Below are positions 40,910 through 50,856 of a DNA stretch of 64,000 nt, piece by piece (within the stretch, counting starts at the first letter, position 1; every line of letters begins with the position of its first letter). Under the pieces are notes generated by a model. It ran no database searches. It saw nothing but the letters and a program-made list of their open reading frames with translations, and was not told where the DNA came from. This stretch comes from Methylobacterium sp. BTF04. GTDB taxonomy: Bacteria; Pseudomonadota; Alphaproteobacteria; Rhizobiales; Beijerinckiaceae. The stretch is taken from NCBI RefSeq assembly GCF_010692745.1, contig NZ_JAAHTB010000011.1, forward strand, positions 62,001 through 126,000, in the 5' to 3' direction. The translations under genes and the position numbers were made by a program.

Positions 40910-42657
40910 GCCTCCGCACCCGCTATTGTGCTGCCCGGCGCGATTTCACGTTCGCCCCGGGCCAGGATGGTTTCGAGCGCGTCGATGGCATCGGCCTCCG
41001 CCGCGGGCTTGTCCCAGCGGATGCGGGCCACCCTCGGAAATCGCATCGCCACCCCCGATTTGTGCCGGGTCGAGCGCTGGACTCCCTCGAACGCGATCTC
41101 CAGCACGAGACCGTGGTCGAGCCCGTAGGCGACCTCGCGCACCGGCCCGAAGCGCTTGGTGGTGTTGTTGCGGACGTAGCGATCGAGCTTGGCAAGTTCG
41201 GCATCGGTGAAGCCGTGATAGGCCTTGCCCACCGGCACCAGTTCTCGGCCGCCGTCCTCGTGTGCCCGCCAGACCCCGAACGTGTAGTCCGAGTAGAACG
41301 ACGAGCGCTTTCCGTGGCCGCGCTGGGCGTACATCATCACCGTATCGACACGGAACGGCTCGCGTTTCCACTTCCACCACGGCCCCTTGGGGCGACCGGG
41401 CAGATAGGTGCTGTCGCGGGCCTTCAGCATCACGCCCTCGATGGCGTCGGCATCCTCGCCCGCCCCGACGGAGGCCGGATCGGCGCGGGCGGCGGCGAGA
41501 TCGTCCCAGGTCGCGAAGGCGACGAGCGGCGAGAGATCGATACGGGCATGGTCGAGGGCCGCCACGAACGCCTCGAGCCGCGCGCGGCGCTCCGTGAACG
41601 GCAGCGGGCGCAGATCCTCGCCATCGGCCGCCATCAGATCGTAGGCGCGCGCATGCGCCGGGAATTCCTCGAGCAGCTTCGGCGTCACCGCCTTCCGGTT
41701 GAGGCGCTGCTGCAGCACGTTGAAGCTCTGCACGCGGGACTCGCGCAGGATCAGCAATTCGCCGTCGATGGCGCCGTCGAACGTGATGGCGTCCGCCAGA
41801 TCGGGAAAGGCGCCGGAGATGTCCTCGCCGGTGCGCGAATAGATCCGGGCCACGCGGGAGCCGGCCTCATCCCGGCCACCGACGAGCTGAACGCGGATTC
41901 CGTCCCACTTCCACTCGGCCGAGAAAAGCTGCGGCTCGAGTTTCTGGAAATCGCCCTCCTCGTCGATGGGATGCGACAGCATTGGCGGTCGGAAAGGCGC
42001 CGGGTTGCGGGTGGTGGGGCGCTCTCCCCTGCCCTCCACCCAGGCGAACAGCGTGGCGTAGGGCGGTTCCAGCCCATGCCAGACCTCCTCCACCGCATCG
42101 GCCTCGTGGCCGCCGAGGGCGCCGATCGCCGTCTTGGCGAGCCGTGCCGAGACGCCGACCCGCAAGGCGCCGGTGATGAGCTTGAGGAGCGCCCAGCGGC
42201 CGGTCTCGTCGAGCGCATCGAGCCAGGTGGCGATGTGGCCGGGAAGATCGGCCTTGCGAATGGTCGCCAGCGTTTCGACCACCTCGGCGAGGGTGGGCAC
42301 GTGCGGTGGCGGATTGTTGTGGCCGAGGACGGCGATCGCTTCACCGTCCCTTGTGCCTCCGCGGTCCTCGGGGGGCGCGGGGTCGGGCACCGGCCAGATC
42401 AGAGCGGTGGTCTCGGCGAGATCGCCGACATAGTTGTGCGACAACGCGAACAGCACCGGGTCGATGCGGGCTTCCGCGAGGCCGCGGATCATCGCCGGCT
42501 TGGCCTCGCGGAACGTCAGCCCGCCGGTCATCGCCGCCAGGGCGTAGCCGCGCTCGGGATCGGGGGCGTGGGTGAAATAATCCTGGAGCAGGCGCAGCTT
42601 GGCGTTGCGGCGCGGCTCGTAGGCGAGGCGGTCGAGGAGGTGGGCGAACTCGTTCAC
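40906..42657 (-). CDS. ATP-dependent DNA ligase (cisplatin-damage-response type)
   Basis: The 583-residue ligase has an N-terminal DNA-binding domain, the adenylated lysine in EWKWDGIR near residue 250, IDGELLIL and the motif V region GVMLKARDSTYLPGRPKGPWWKWKR split over several segments. An OB domain follows (FGVWRAHEDGG, LVPVGKAYHGFT). It matches the ligase of the Lhr-associated repair cluster. The start is GTG at 42657, overlapping the exonuclease stop (GTGA). Its family helicase partner is not in the window. Confidence 0.93.
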   Translation of the reverse strand: MNEFAHLLDRLAYEPRRNAKLRLLQDYFTHAPDPERGYALAAMTGGLTFREAKPAMIRGLAEARIDPVLFALSHNYVGDLAETTALIWPVPDPAPPEDRGGTRDGEAIAVLGHNNPPPHVPTLAEVVETLATIRKADLPGHIATWLDALDETGRWALLKLITGALRVGVSARLAKTAIGALGGHEADAVEEVWHGLEPPYATLFAWVEGRGERPTTRNPAPFRPPMLSHPIDEEGDFQKLEPQLFSAEWKWDGIRVQLVGGRDEAGSRVARIYSRTGEDISGAFPDLADAITFDGAIDGELLILRESRVQSFNVLQQRLNRKAVTPKLLEEFPAHARAYDLMAADGEDLRPLPFTERRARLEAFVAALDHARIDLSPLVAFATWDDLAAARADPASVGAGEDADAIEGVMLKARDSTYLPGRPKGPWWKWKREPFRVDTVMMYAQRGHGKRSSFYSDYTFGVWRAHEDGGRELVPVGKAYHGFTDAELAKLDRYVRNNTTKRFGPVREVAYGLDHGLVLEIAFEGVQRSTRHKSGVAMRFPRVARIRWDKPAAEADAIDALETILARGEREIAPGSTIAGAEA

Positions 42658-43697
42658 GCGGCTTCCTCCGCCGCTGCGACCGGCTCGGCCTCGCCATCGT
42701 CGCCGTAGCCCAGCAGATGCAGGGGCTTCGCCGCGATCCCTTGCGTCCCGCACCAATGCACCAGCGCATCCTCCTGGCCATGCGTCACCCAGACCTCGCC
42801 GGCCCCGGTCTCGCGGATGGTCCGGCACAGGTCCGGCCAGTCGGAATGGTCCGAGATCACCAGCGGGAGCTCGGCACCCTTCTGGCGGGCGCGGGCGCGC
42901 ACCCGCATCCACCCCGAGGCGAACGAGGTGACGGGATCGGGGAACTTGCGCGACCACACGTCCTGGATCGCGGAGGGCGGACACAACACGATCGCGCCGT
43001 GGAGTTTTCCGCGTTCGGTGGCCACCACCTTCGGCGTCTCGCCCAGCGGAATCCCCTCGCTCTTATAGAACTCGGTCAGCTTCTCCATCGCGCCATGGAG
43101 GTAGATCGGCCGGTCGTAGCCGGCCTCCCGCAGCAGGGCCATCACGCGCTGCGCCTTGCCCAGCGCATACGCACCGACGATATGGGCGCGCTCCGGGAAC
43201 AGCGCGACGGAATCGAGGAGCTTCCGGACCTCGAGGCGGGTATCGGGCATCCGGAACACCGGCAGGCCGAAGGTCGCCTCGGTGATGAACACGTCGCAAG
43301 GCACCACCTCGAAGGGCAGGCAGGTCGGGTCTGGCGCGCGCTTGTAGTCGCCGGACACCACCACCCGGACGCCCTGCGCCTCGATGGCGATCTGCGCCGA
43401 GCCGAGGACGTGACCGGCCGGCGCGAAGCGCACGGTGACCTCGCCGACGCGGATCGCCTCGCCGAGCTTCGCCTCCTGCCGGCTCCGGCAGAAATCCTCG
43501 CCGTAGCGCACCGCCATGATGCGCAGGGTCTGCCGCGTCGCCAGAACGCTGTCGTGGCCGGAGCGGGCATGGTCGGCATGCCCGTGGGTGATCAGGGCGC
43601 GGGGCACGGCCCAGGTCGGGTCGACGTGAAAATCCCCGAGTGGGCAGTAGAGGCCCTCGCGGGTCAGGGTGAGGAGATCGCTGGCGCGTAGGGTCAT
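42654..43697 (-). CDS. Ligase-associated metallo-beta-lactamase-fold DNA exonuclease
   Basis: The 347-residue protein has the MBL metal site THGHADHARSG and the beta-CASP-like second half (HGAMEKLTEFY, VISDHSDWPDLCRTI, VTHGQEDALVHW). It belongs to the ligase-associated exonuclease family related to SNM1/CPSF. It likely trims DNA ends before sealing by the neighbouring ligase. The ATG at 43697 is 41 bp from the divergent TPR-methyltransferase start, and its stop overlaps the ligase GTG. Confidence 0.93.
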   Translation of the reverse strand: MTLRASDLLTLTREGLYCPLGDFHVDPTWAVPRALITHGHADHARSGHDSVLATRQTLRIMAVRYGEDFCRSRQEAKLGEAIRVGEVTVRFAPAGHVLGSAQIAIEAQGVRVVVSGDYKRAPDPTCLPFEVVPCDVFITEATFGLPVFRMPDTRLEVRKLLDSVALFPERAHIVGAYALGKAQRVMALLREAGYDRPIYLHGAMEKLTEFYKSEGIPLGETPKVVATERGKLHGAIVLCPPSAIQDVWSRKFPDPVTSFASGWMRVRARARQKGAELPLVISDHSDWPDLCRTIRETGAGEVWVTHGQEDALVHWCGTQGIAAKPLHLLGYGDDGEAEPVAAAEEAA

Positions 43698-43738
43698 CGG
43701 CGCGGCATATAGGGCGCCCCATCCTCAAGCGAAGCCGC

Positions 43739-44695
43739 ATGTCACGTCATCACAGTTCGGGCGACCTCCTCGCCGATCGTCGCTACGCCTATGCGGTGGG
43801 TTGCCTTGCCGATGGCGACGCCCGGGGCGCGGCCGAAATGGCCGAGCAGACCCTGGAGATCACACCCCGCTACGCCCCGGCGTGGTTCTTGCTCGGGCGG
43901 GCCCGGGAGGCGCGCCACCTCGCCGGCGGCCCCCTGGCCGACCACCATGCGGCCTTGCGTGCTTATTCGAACGCCCTCGACCTCGACCCCGACGACGTGC
44001 TCGGCGCCCGGCTTGCCCTGGCGCAGATCGGCCAGGGTGACGCGCTCGGGGCGATCTCGCAGGGCTATGTCCGCGCGCTGTTCGACGGCTACGCCGCCCG
44101 CTTCGAACGCCATCTCGTCGACGACCTGCATTATCGCGGCCCGGCCCTGATCCTCGCCGCCCTCGACGCGGTGCCGGACGCACCCGCGACCTATGGCGAC
44201 GTGCTCGACCTCGGCTGCGGCACCGGGCTGGTGGGGGCGGCCCTCGGAGACCGGGCCACACGTCTCGTCGGAATCGACCTATCGCCGGCCATGCTCGCCG
44301 AAGCCGCCAAACGCCGGCTCTACACCAGGCTGGTCGAGGGCAACCTCGTCGGGTGTCTCGCGGACGAGCCGGAAGCCAGCGCCGACCTCGCCGTCGCGGC
44401 GGACGTGCTCATCTACGTCGGCAGCCTCGCGACCGCCTTTACAGGCGTCGCACGGGTGTTGCGGCCCAGAGGCCGCTTCGCCTTCACGGTCCAATCCCAC
44501 GACGGCGACGGCCTCGTCCTCGGGGCGGACGCGCGCTACGCCCATGCCGACACTCTCGTCTCTGAGGCGGTCGCGCTGGCCGGGCTCGACCTGTGTAGCC
44601 TCACGGCGGCGGCGGTGCGGCGCGAGCGCGGTATCGATGTGCCCGGCCGGATCGTGGTGGCCAGTCGGCCAGCCCGACCGCCGCCGGCGATCTGA
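43739..44695 (+). CDS. TPR-containing class I SAM-dependent methyltransferase
   Basis: The 318-residue protein has two TPR-like helical repeats in the first 110 residues (AEMAEQTLEITPRYAPAWFLLG, AALRAYSNALDLDPDD). A methyltransferase domain follows with SAM motif I DVLDLGCGTGLVG near 157-166 and VGIDLSPAMLAEAAK. The TPR part presumably selects the substrate, which cannot be read. The gene is divergent from the exonuclease with only 41 bp between starts, so their promoters overlap. Confidence 0.85.
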   Translation: MSRHHSSGDLLADRRYAYAVGCLADGDARGAAEMAEQTLEITPRYAPAWFLLGRAREARHLAGGPLADHHAALRAYSNALDLDPDDVLGARLALAQIGQGDALGAISQGYVRALFDGYAARFERHLVDDLHYRGPALILAALDAVPDAPATYGDVLDLGCGTGLVGAALGDRATRLVGIDLSPAMLAEAAKRRLYTRLVEGNLVGCLADEPEASADLAVAADVLIYVGSLATAFTGVARVLRPRGRFAFTVQSHDGDGLVLGADARYAHADTLVSEAVALAGLDLCSLTAAAVRRERGIDVPGRIVVASRPARPPPAI

Positions 44696-44880
44696 TCGCA
44701 TCGGGCTTTGCGGTCGCCTCTCCACTCGGTAAAGCCCGCAACCGGTGAACCGGACCATACGCTGGCGTGTTGCATGGCGCGCGGCGGGTTCAACCGGAAG
44801 TCGCTGCGAAACTCTTCGGCCGTCCCGGTGCGTAAAGGGTACCGACGACCGAAGACGCCCCGAAACTCGAGTGGAGACCC

Positions 44881-45618
44881 ATGGCAGACACGCAGAACAA
44901 ATCGTTTCCGGCGAGCGCCGCGACGCGCATTCCCTTCGCGCTCGCGCTTTCGGCGGTGGCAGGCTGCGCCGATTCCATCGGCTTCCTCGAATTCTCGCAG
45001 CTGTTCATGTCGTTCATGAGCGGCAACACCACGCGATTGGGCGTCTCGGTGAGCAAGTTCGACTGGGAGAGCACCTCGCGGGTCGCCTCCGTCATCGTCG
45101 TATTCTGCTTTGGTGCCTTCGCCGGTACGCTGATCGCCGCCTGGGTCGGCCGCTGGCGTCTGTCGGTCCTTCTCCTGCTGCAGGCGGTGCTGCTGACCAT
45201 CGGCATCATCATCCCGCACGGGACCTTCGCGGTGCCGCTCCACGCCTATCCGATCGTCATCGCGCTGGGCCTCCAGAACGCGACGCTGCAGGACGAAGGC
45301 GGCCGCAGCCTGGCGCTGACCTACGTCACCGGCGCTGTGGTGCGGTTCGGAACCGGGCTCGCCAACCTGCTGCTCGGCACGGTGGCGCCGTCGTTCTGGA
45401 TCCAGGCGCCGCTCTGGGCCGCGCTCACCACAGGGGCCATCACCGGCGGCGTCCTCCAAACCTATTACGGCGAGGATGCGTTTCTATTCCCGGCCGCGCT
45501 GGCCGGGCTGCTCGCCATGGTCGCCCTCGTGCTGACGATCCTGAAGCCCGGCAGCGCCTACGTCAGCGGCGAAGTCGAATCGCACCCGCCCGACGGGGCC
45601 TCGGCGGCCAAAATCTGA
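44881..45618 (+). CDS. YoaK/DUF1275 family membrane protein
   Basis: The 245-residue protein has about six membrane segments: ALALSAVAGCADSIGFL, SVIVVFCFGAFAGTLIAAW, VLLLLQAVLLTIGIII, LLGTVAPSFWIQAPLW and others. The motifs GFLEFSQLFMSFMSGNTTRLGVS and LGLQNATLQDEGG identify the DUF1275 family, whose role (a possible transporter) is not established. The start at 44881 follows a normal spacer. It ends 7 bp before the convergent arfB. Confidence 0.85.
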   Translation: MADTQNKSFPASAATRIPFALALSAVAGCADSIGFLEFSQLFMSFMSGNTTRLGVSVSKFDWESTSRVASVIVVFCFGAFAGTLIAAWVGRWRLSVLLLLQAVLLTIGIIIPHGTFAVPLHAYPIVIALGLQNATLQDEGGRSLALTYVTGAVVRFGTGLANLLLGTVAPSFWIQAPLWAALTTGAITGGVLQTYYGEDAFLFPAALAGLLAMVALVLTILKPGSAYVSGEVESHPPDGASAAKI

Positions 45619-45625
45619 CGCGGCC

Positions 45626-46060
45626 TCAGTCGCCCGCACCGCCGTCGCCGCGCAGGCGCTTGGTGGCCCCGCGCTTCGACTTGTCGTCGAGACGGCGCTT
45701 CTTCGAGGCCAGCGTCGGCCGGGTCGCACGGCGCGGCGTCGGTGGCACGGCGGCTTCGGCCACCATTTCGGCCAACCGTTCGCGCGCATCGGCCCGGTTC
45801 CGGTCCTGCGTGCGGAAGCGCTGAGCGCTGATGACGATGATGCCGTCCTGCGTCAGTCGCCGTCCGGCGAGCCGCATCAGCCGCACCGCCACCGCGTTGG
45901 GCAAGGCGGCCGAGCGGCGGGCGTCGAAGCGCAGCTGCACGGCAGTGGAGAGCTTGTTGACGTTCTGGCCGCCCGGACCGGAGGCGCGCACGAAGGTTTC
46001 GTCGAGCTCTCCCTCGTCGATGGCGATGTTGGGCGTGCAATACAGGGCCACGGACACCAT
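45626..46060 (-). CDS. arfB: Alternative ribosome rescue factor ArfB (YaeJ)
   Basis: The 144-residue release-factor-like hydrolase frees peptides from ribosomes stalled without a stop codon. The catalytic GGQ is at 30-32 in GPGGQNVNK, and the C-terminal basic tail (KKRRLDDKSKRGATKRLRG) enters the empty mRNA channel. Length and tail are typical. It follows bolA on the same strand by 14 bp. Confidence 0.95.
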   Translation of the reverse strand: MVSVALYCTPNIAIDEGELDETFVRASGPGGQNVNKLSTAVQLRFDARRSAALPNAVAVRLMRLAGRRLTQDGIIVISAQRFRTQDRNRADARERLAEMVAEAAVPPTPRRATRPTLASKKRRLDDKSKRGATKRLRGDGGAGD

Positions 46061-46074
46061 CTCCGCTGGACGCG

Positions 46075-46359
46075 TCAGGCGGCTTCTGACGGCGCCCGCG
46101 CCTTCAGCGCGAGTGCATGCAGACCGCGTTTGAACGCCGGATCGAGGGCGGCGTTGACGATGCGGTGACGCTCCACCCGGCTCTTGCCCTCGAAGGCAGC
46201 CGCGACCACGTCGAGGCGGAAATGGGTCTCGCCTTCGGGACGCGCGCCGGAATGGCCGGCATGCAGGTGGGATTCGTCAACCACGTCGAGACGGGCCGGC
46301 GCCAGTTGCGCCTGCAGGGTCTCGGTGATCCAATCCTTCAGGGTTACGGTCTCGGTCAT
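46075..46359 (-). CDS. bolA: BolA family protein
   Basis: The 94-residue protein has the BolA fold: DWITETLQAQLAP, VDESHLHAGHSG with the metal-binding histidines, THFRLDVVAAAFEGKSRVERHRIVNAAL. BolA-like proteins work with monothiol glutaredoxins in iron-sulfur handling and affect cell shape. The ATG at 46359 is chosen; longer frames lack homology. It is divergent from the J-domain gene and upstream of arfB. The bolA, J-domain, cobS order is conserved in alphaproteobacteria. Confidence 0.93.
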   Translation of the reverse strand: MTETVTLKDWITETLQAQLAPARLDVVDESHLHAGHSGARPEGETHFRLDVVAAAFEGKSRVERHRIVNAALDPAFKRGLHALALKARAPSEAA

Positions 46360-46517
46360 CGGGGCAATCTCCTCACACTTCGTGTCGGGGCTTCGTAGAT
46401 TTCGGTCGTCCCAGGACGGAGGCCGCCCGGCCGCACCCGTCAACCCCCGATGTCCGCATGCGGCATCAGGCCCGCCGCCCTTGTGTCTCCGGCACGCCCT
46501 CTCATAATCGCACCATC

Positions 46518-47144
46518 ATGGATCTCAACTCGCCCCTGTTCGACAGCATCCGCATCAAGCCGTCCTGCGACGAGCCGAAGAAGGCTGCTGCCCAGACCTG
46601 CGAGACCCCCGGCTGCAAGAATGCCGGGCTGTACCGCGCGCCCAAGGGTCGGAAGGCCGAGGGGCAGTATTGGCGCTTCTGCATGGACCATGTCCGCGCC
46701 TACAACGCGACCTACAACTACTTCGACGGCATGAACGACGCCGCCGTGCAGGCCTTCCAGAAGGACGCCATCATCGGCCATCGCCCGACCTGGGCGATGG
46801 GCGTGAACCCGGCCACCGCCTCGGGCAAGCCCAAGACCGATCCCAAGCGCGACTGGGCCTATGTCGATCCGCTCGACATCCTGCGGGCGGAGGGTGTCGG
46901 TGAGACCGCACGGCGCAAGGCCGCGCCCGAGCCGCGCCGCCCGAGGCATTCGGCGACGACGCTCAAGGCCCTCGACGTGCTCGGTCTCGACGAGAATGCC
47001 GATCCGGCCGCGATCAAGGCTCAGTACAAGGTGCTGGTGAAGCGCTTCCATCCCGACGCCAATGGCGGCGACCGCTCGTTCGAGGAGCGGCTGCGCGACA
47101 TCATCAAGGCCCATGACGCCCTGCGGGCCGCCGGCTTGTGCTGA
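46518..47144 (+). CDS. J-domain (DnaJ-like) protein
   Basis: The 208-residue protein has a C-terminal J-domain (DVLGLDENADPAAIKAQYKVL, HPD in RFHPDANGGD), the signature that stimulates Hsp70. The N-terminal 100 residues carry a CETPGC...FCMDH cysteine/histidine group (CX4C then CX2H-like) that may bind zinc. Such proteins sit beside cobS in many alphaproteobacteria. It is divergent from bolA by 158 bp and 249 bp ahead of cobS. Confidence 0.88.
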   Translation: MDLNSPLFDSIRIKPSCDEPKKAAAQTCETPGCKNAGLYRAPKGRKAEGQYWRFCMDHVRAYNATYNYFDGMNDAAVQAFQKDAIIGHRPTWAMGVNPATASGKPKTDPKRDWAYVDPLDILRAEGVGETARRKAAPEPRRPRHSATTLKALDVLGLDENADPAAIKAQYKVLVKRFHPDANGGDRSFEERLRDIIKAHDALRAAGLC

Positions 47145-47393
47145 CCAGGGGTTCCTGTCTCGGGGCCTGCGGCACGAACCATGCAAAGTTTCCGGCGCGT
47201 GGCTGCTCCGCAAAGGCGGAAAACGGCGGACGCGGCCCTATATCCCGCGTAGCTACCCCTTGGCGTCCCCCGACGCCGCCGTTTAGATGATCGACGCCCG
47301 CGGCTCGCGAACGCATCCGCACGACGCTCATTGCCTGATACATCCCGCGTGTTCCGAGCCACCGCGCCGGCACCCGCCCCGACGAGGTCCCGT

Positions 47394-48377
47394 ATGCTTT
47401 CTGACGTCACGCCCTCCTCGCTGCCCGACAAGACCGTCTCGGTTCGCGAGGCCTTCGGCATCGACCTCGATCTCATGGTTCCGGCCTTCTCGGCCACCGA
47501 CGAGCATGTGCCGGATCTCGACCGGGACTACATCTTCGACCGGGAGACGACGTTGGCGATCCTGGCCGGCTTTGCCCGCAATCGCCGCGTCATGGTCACG
47601 GGCTACCACGGCACCGGCAAATCGACCCATATCGAGCAGGTCGCCGCGCGCCTGAACTGGCCCTGCATCCGGATCAACCTCGACAGCCACGTCTCGCGCA
47701 TCGATCTCGTCGGCAAGGACGCGATCGTGCTGCAGGACGGCAAGCAGGTGACGGCGTTCCAGGACGGCATCCTGCCGTGGGCGCTGCAGAACAACGTCGC
47801 GCTGGTCTTCGACGAGTACGATGCCGGCCGCCCAGACGTGATGTTCGTGATCCAGCGCGTGCTGGAACTCTCGGGCCGCCTGACGCTCCTCGACCAGAAG
47901 CGGGTCATCCGCCCGCACCCCGCCTTCCGGCTGTTCGCCACCGCCAACACCGTGGGCCTCGGCGACACGTCGGGCCTCTATCACGGCACGCAGCAGATCA
48001 ATCAGGGCCAGATGGATCGCTGGTCCATCGTCACGACGCTGAACTACCTGGCTCACGACCGCGAGGTCGACATCGTGCTGTCGAAGGCGACGCACTACCA
48101 GCATGACGGCGGGCGCGACACCGTCAACCGCATGGTGCGCGTGGCCGATCTCACCCGGAACGCCTTCATGAACGGCGACCTATCCACCGTCATGAGCCCG
48201 CGCACGGTGATCACCTGGGCGGAGAACGCCGACATCTTCCAGGATATCGGCTTCGCCTTCCGGGTGACCTTCCTCAACAAGTGCGATGAACTCGAGCGCG
48301 CCCTGGTGGCGGAATTCTACCAGCGCGCCTTCGGCAAGGACCTGCCGGAAAGCGCGTCCAATGTGGCGCTGAGCTAG
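47394..48377 (+). CDS. cobS: Cobaltochelatase subunit CobS
   Basis: The 327-residue AAA+ ATPase powers insertion of cobalt into hydrogenobyrinate diamide in aerobic B12 synthesis, as part of CobNST. Walker [10 protein letters not shown] is at 70-78 and Walker B ALVFDEYD near 138. The sensor region [14 protein letters not shown] follows. ATG at 47394 with GAGG upstream is preferred over a frame extending 21 codons further. cobT normally follows directly; here a DUF29 gene intervenes. Confidence 0.95.
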   Translation: MLSDVTPSSLPDKTVSVREAFGIDLDLMVPAFSATDEHVPDLDRDYIFDRETTLAILAGFARNRRVMVTGYHGTGKSTHIEQVAARLNWPCIRINLDSHVSRIDLVGKDAIVLQDGKQVTAFQDGILPWALQNNVALVFDEYDAGRPDVMFVIQRVLELSGRLTLLDQKRVIRPHPAFRLFATANTVGLGDTSGLYHGTQQINQGQMDRWSIVTTLNYLAHDREVDIVLSKATHYQHDGGRDTVNRMVRVADLTRNAFMNGDLSTVMSPRTVITWAENADIFQDIGFAFRVTFLNKCDELERALVAEFYQRAFGKDLPESASNVALS

Positions 48378-48397
48378 AGGGTTTAGCGGAGGACGCG

Positions 48398-48913
48398 ATG
48401 GCGCATCTTGTTCCGAAAGGTGACCTGCCCTCGAATGCGACCACGTCCGCCAATCGTACGCGGTACGAGGACGATCTCTACGGTTGGGTCGAGGAACAGG
48501 TTGCGCTTCTGCGCGATGGCGCCATCGAGTCGCTCGACCTCACCAACATCGCCGAGGAACTGAGCGACGTGGGAGCGGAGCAATACAACAAGCTCGAAAG
48601 CGCTCTCGAAATCCTACTCATGCACATGCTGAAGTGGGACCATCAGCCCGAGCGGCGCAGCCAAAGCTGGGAACTAACAATCGTCGAGCACCGCAAACGC
48701 ATCGAGAAGACACTTCGAAAAAACCCGGCGTTGCGGGCTCGGATCGGCGAGGCGGTTGCCGATGGGTTCGACCTTGGACGGATCAAGGCCGCACGTGAAA
48801 TGCGCTGCGATCTCGCGAGCTTGCCTGAGAACTACCCCTATGACTGGACGGCGATCACCGGGCGCAGCTTCAAGCTCAGCGACATCTCCACCGAATCGGG
48901 AAGCTCGCAGTAG
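48398..48913 (+). CDS. DUF29 family protein
   Basis: The 171-residue protein has the DUF29 core: YEDDLYGWVEEQVALLRDG, LDLTNIAEELSDVG, ILLMHMLKWDHQPERRSQSW and a later LRARIGEAVADGF, with LPENYPYDWTAI near the end. DUF29 proteins are small, mostly helical and scattered through cyanobacteria and Proteobacteria, function unknown. It stands 20 bp after cobS and 3 bp before cobT, so it is transcribed with the chelatase genes, but it is not a known part of the enzyme. The base composition is slightly less GC-rich than its neighbours. Confidence 0.82.
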   Translation: MAHLVPKGDLPSNATTSANRTRYEDDLYGWVEEQVALLRDGAIESLDLTNIAEELSDVGAEQYNKLESALEILLMHMLKWDHQPERRSQSWELTIVEHRKRIEKTLRKNPALRARIGEAVADGFDLGRIKAAREMRCDLASLPENYPYDWTAITGRSFKLSDISTESGSSQ

Positions 48914-48916
48914 ATT

Positions 48917-50824
48917 ATGACGATCTCTAATCGCAAAGCCGGCGACCGCCGCGAGCCCATCGCCGAACCGCTCAAGCGGTCGGTGGCCGGGTGCCTGCGC
49001 GCCATCGCCAAGCGTTCCGAAATCGAGGTGGTCTATGCCAGCGACCGGCCTGCGCTCACCGGTGACAAGGCGCGCCTGCCCGAGCCGCCGCGCAAGCTGA
49101 CGCCGGGCGACGTCGCGATCCTGCGCGGCAATGCCGATTCCATGGCGCTGCGGTTGGGCTGCCATGACGTCGCCGTCCATCGCCGTCTCGCCCCGGAGAA
49201 TGCCGGCGCCCGCGCGGTGTTCGACGCCGTCGAGCAGGCCCGCGTCGAGGCCATCGGCGCCCGTCGGATGCCCGGCGTGGCCAACAACCTCTCGGCGATG
49301 CTGGAGGACCGCTATCACCGCGGTGGAAAATACGAAGAGATCACCGACCGGGCCGACGCCCCGATGGAGGATGCCGTCGCGTTGATGGTGCGCGAGCGCC
49401 TCACCGGCCAGGCGCCTCCCGAAGCCGCCAAGAAGATCGTCGAGCTGTGGCGCTCGCATATCGAGGATCGTGCCGGCAAGAACCTCGACGGCCTGATCGG
49501 CGCGCTCGAGAATCAGCGGGCCTTCGCGCGCTCGGTTCGCGAGCTCCTCACCTCCCTCGACATGGCCGACGAGACGCCGTTCGATCCGGAGGATGACGAC
49601 AACGACGAGGACGACAACGAGGCGCAGGACGACGAGCAGACCCCGAGCGAGGGCGATGCCGAGGAGCAGTCGCAGGGCGACCGCTCCGAGATGGAGGTCT
49701 CGGAGGAGGCCTCCGACGATCTGCAGGAAGGCGCGACGGAATCCGCCGACGCGCCCTCGGGAGAGTTGCCGGAAGAGGCCGAGAATGCCGAATCGGAGGA
49801 AGCCTCCGAAGCATGGCGGCCGCCTTCGTCGCGGGGCAACGAGGCGCGCGGCCCTGAGTACAAGGTCTTCAATCCGCGCTTCGACGAGGTGATCCACGCC
49901 GAGGAATTGTGCGACGCCGAGGAGCTCGCGCGACTGCGCAGCTACCTCGACAAGCAGCTCGCCCATCTCCAGGGCGTGGTTGGGCGTCTGGCCAACCGGT
50001 TGCAGCGCAGGCTCCTGGCGCAGCAGAACCGGGCATGGGACTTCGACCTCGAAGAAGGTCAGCTCGACCCCGCCCGCCTGGTGCGGGTGGTTACCGACCC
50101 GTTCCAGCCGCTCTCCTTCAAGCAGGAGAAGGACACGAACTTTCGCGACACGGTGGTGACGCTACTGCTGGACAATTCGGGCTCCATGCGCGGGCGCCCG
50201 ATCACGGTGGCGGCGACCTGCGCCGACATCCTGGCCCGTACGCTGGAGCGTTGCGGGGTCAAGGTCGAGATTCTCGGCTTCACCACGCGGGCCTGGAAGG
50301 GCGGACAGTCACGGGAAGCGTGGCTGACAGCGGGCAAGCCGACTGCGCCCGGCCGCCTCAACGATCTGCGCCACATCGTCTACAAATCCGCGGATGCGCC
50401 CTGGCGCCGGGCGCGCAAGAACCTCGGGCTGATGATGCGCGAGGGGTTGCTCAAGGAGAACATCGACGGCGAGGCCCTTGACTGGGCACACAAGCGCATC
50501 CTCGCCCGCCCCGAGCAGCGCAAGATCATGATGGTGATCTCGGACGGCGCCCCCGTCGACGATTCGACCCTCTCGGTCAATCCCGGCAACTATCTCGAAC
50601 GTCACCTGCGCTGGATGATCGAGGAGATCGAGACCAGGTCACCAGTAGAGCTTCTGGCCATCGGCATCGGCCACGACGTGACCCGGTATTATCGACGCGC
50701 CGTGACCATCATCGATGCCGAGGAACTCGGTGGGGCGATGACCGAGAAGCTGGCCGAATTGTTCGAGGAAGATGCGAGAGGTGCATCCCCCAGAATGCCG
50801 GCGCGGGCCGGAGGGCGGCGGTAA
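48917..50824 (+). CDS. cobT: Cobaltochelatase subunit CobT
   Basis: The 635-residue subunit has an N-terminal domain to about residue 210. A strongly acidic Asp/Glu linker at 217-300 follows, then a von Willebrand A domain with the metal site LLDNSGSM near 418. It forms the ring complex with CobS that drives CobN. The acidic linker is normal for CobT. It begins 3 bp after DUF29 and converges on tetR. The last 20 residues are Arg/Gly/Pro-rich. Confidence 0.95.
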   Translation: MTISNRKAGDRREPIAEPLKRSVAGCLRAIAKRSEIEVVYASDRPALTGDKARLPEPPRKLTPGDVAILRGNADSMALRLGCHDVAVHRRLAPENAGARAVFDAVEQARVEAIGARRMPGVANNLSAMLEDRYHRGGKYEEITDRADAPMEDAVALMVRERLTGQAPPEAAKKIVELWRSHIEDRAGKNLDGLIGALENQRAFARSVRELLTSLDMADETPFDPEDDDNDEDDNEAQDDEQTPSEGDAEEQSQGDRSEMEVSEEASDDLQEGATESADAPSGELPEEAENAESEEASEAWRPPSSRGNEARGPEYKVFNPRFDEVIHAEELCDAEELARLRSYLDKQLAHLQGVVGRLANRLQRRLLAQQNRAWDFDLEEGQLDPARLVRVVTDPFQPLSFKQEKDTNFRDTVVTLLLDNSGSMRGRPITVAATCADILARTLERCGVKVEILGFTTRAWKGGQSREAWLTAGKPTAPGRLNDLRHIVYKSADAPWRRARKNLGLMMREGLLKENIDGEALDWAHKRILARPEQRKIMMVISDGAPVDDSTLSVNPGNYLERHLRWMIEEIETRSPVELLAIGIGHDVTRYYRRAVTIIDAEELGGAMTEKLAELFEEDARGASPRMPARAGGRR

Positions 50825-50856
50825 AGGACCGACTTGCGCCCGTGCCGATCACCTCA

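Noticed and set aside
48674-49966. Long minus-strand frame over cobT
   Set aside because: Mirrors the acidic CobT linker; no family and opposite to a conserved operon.
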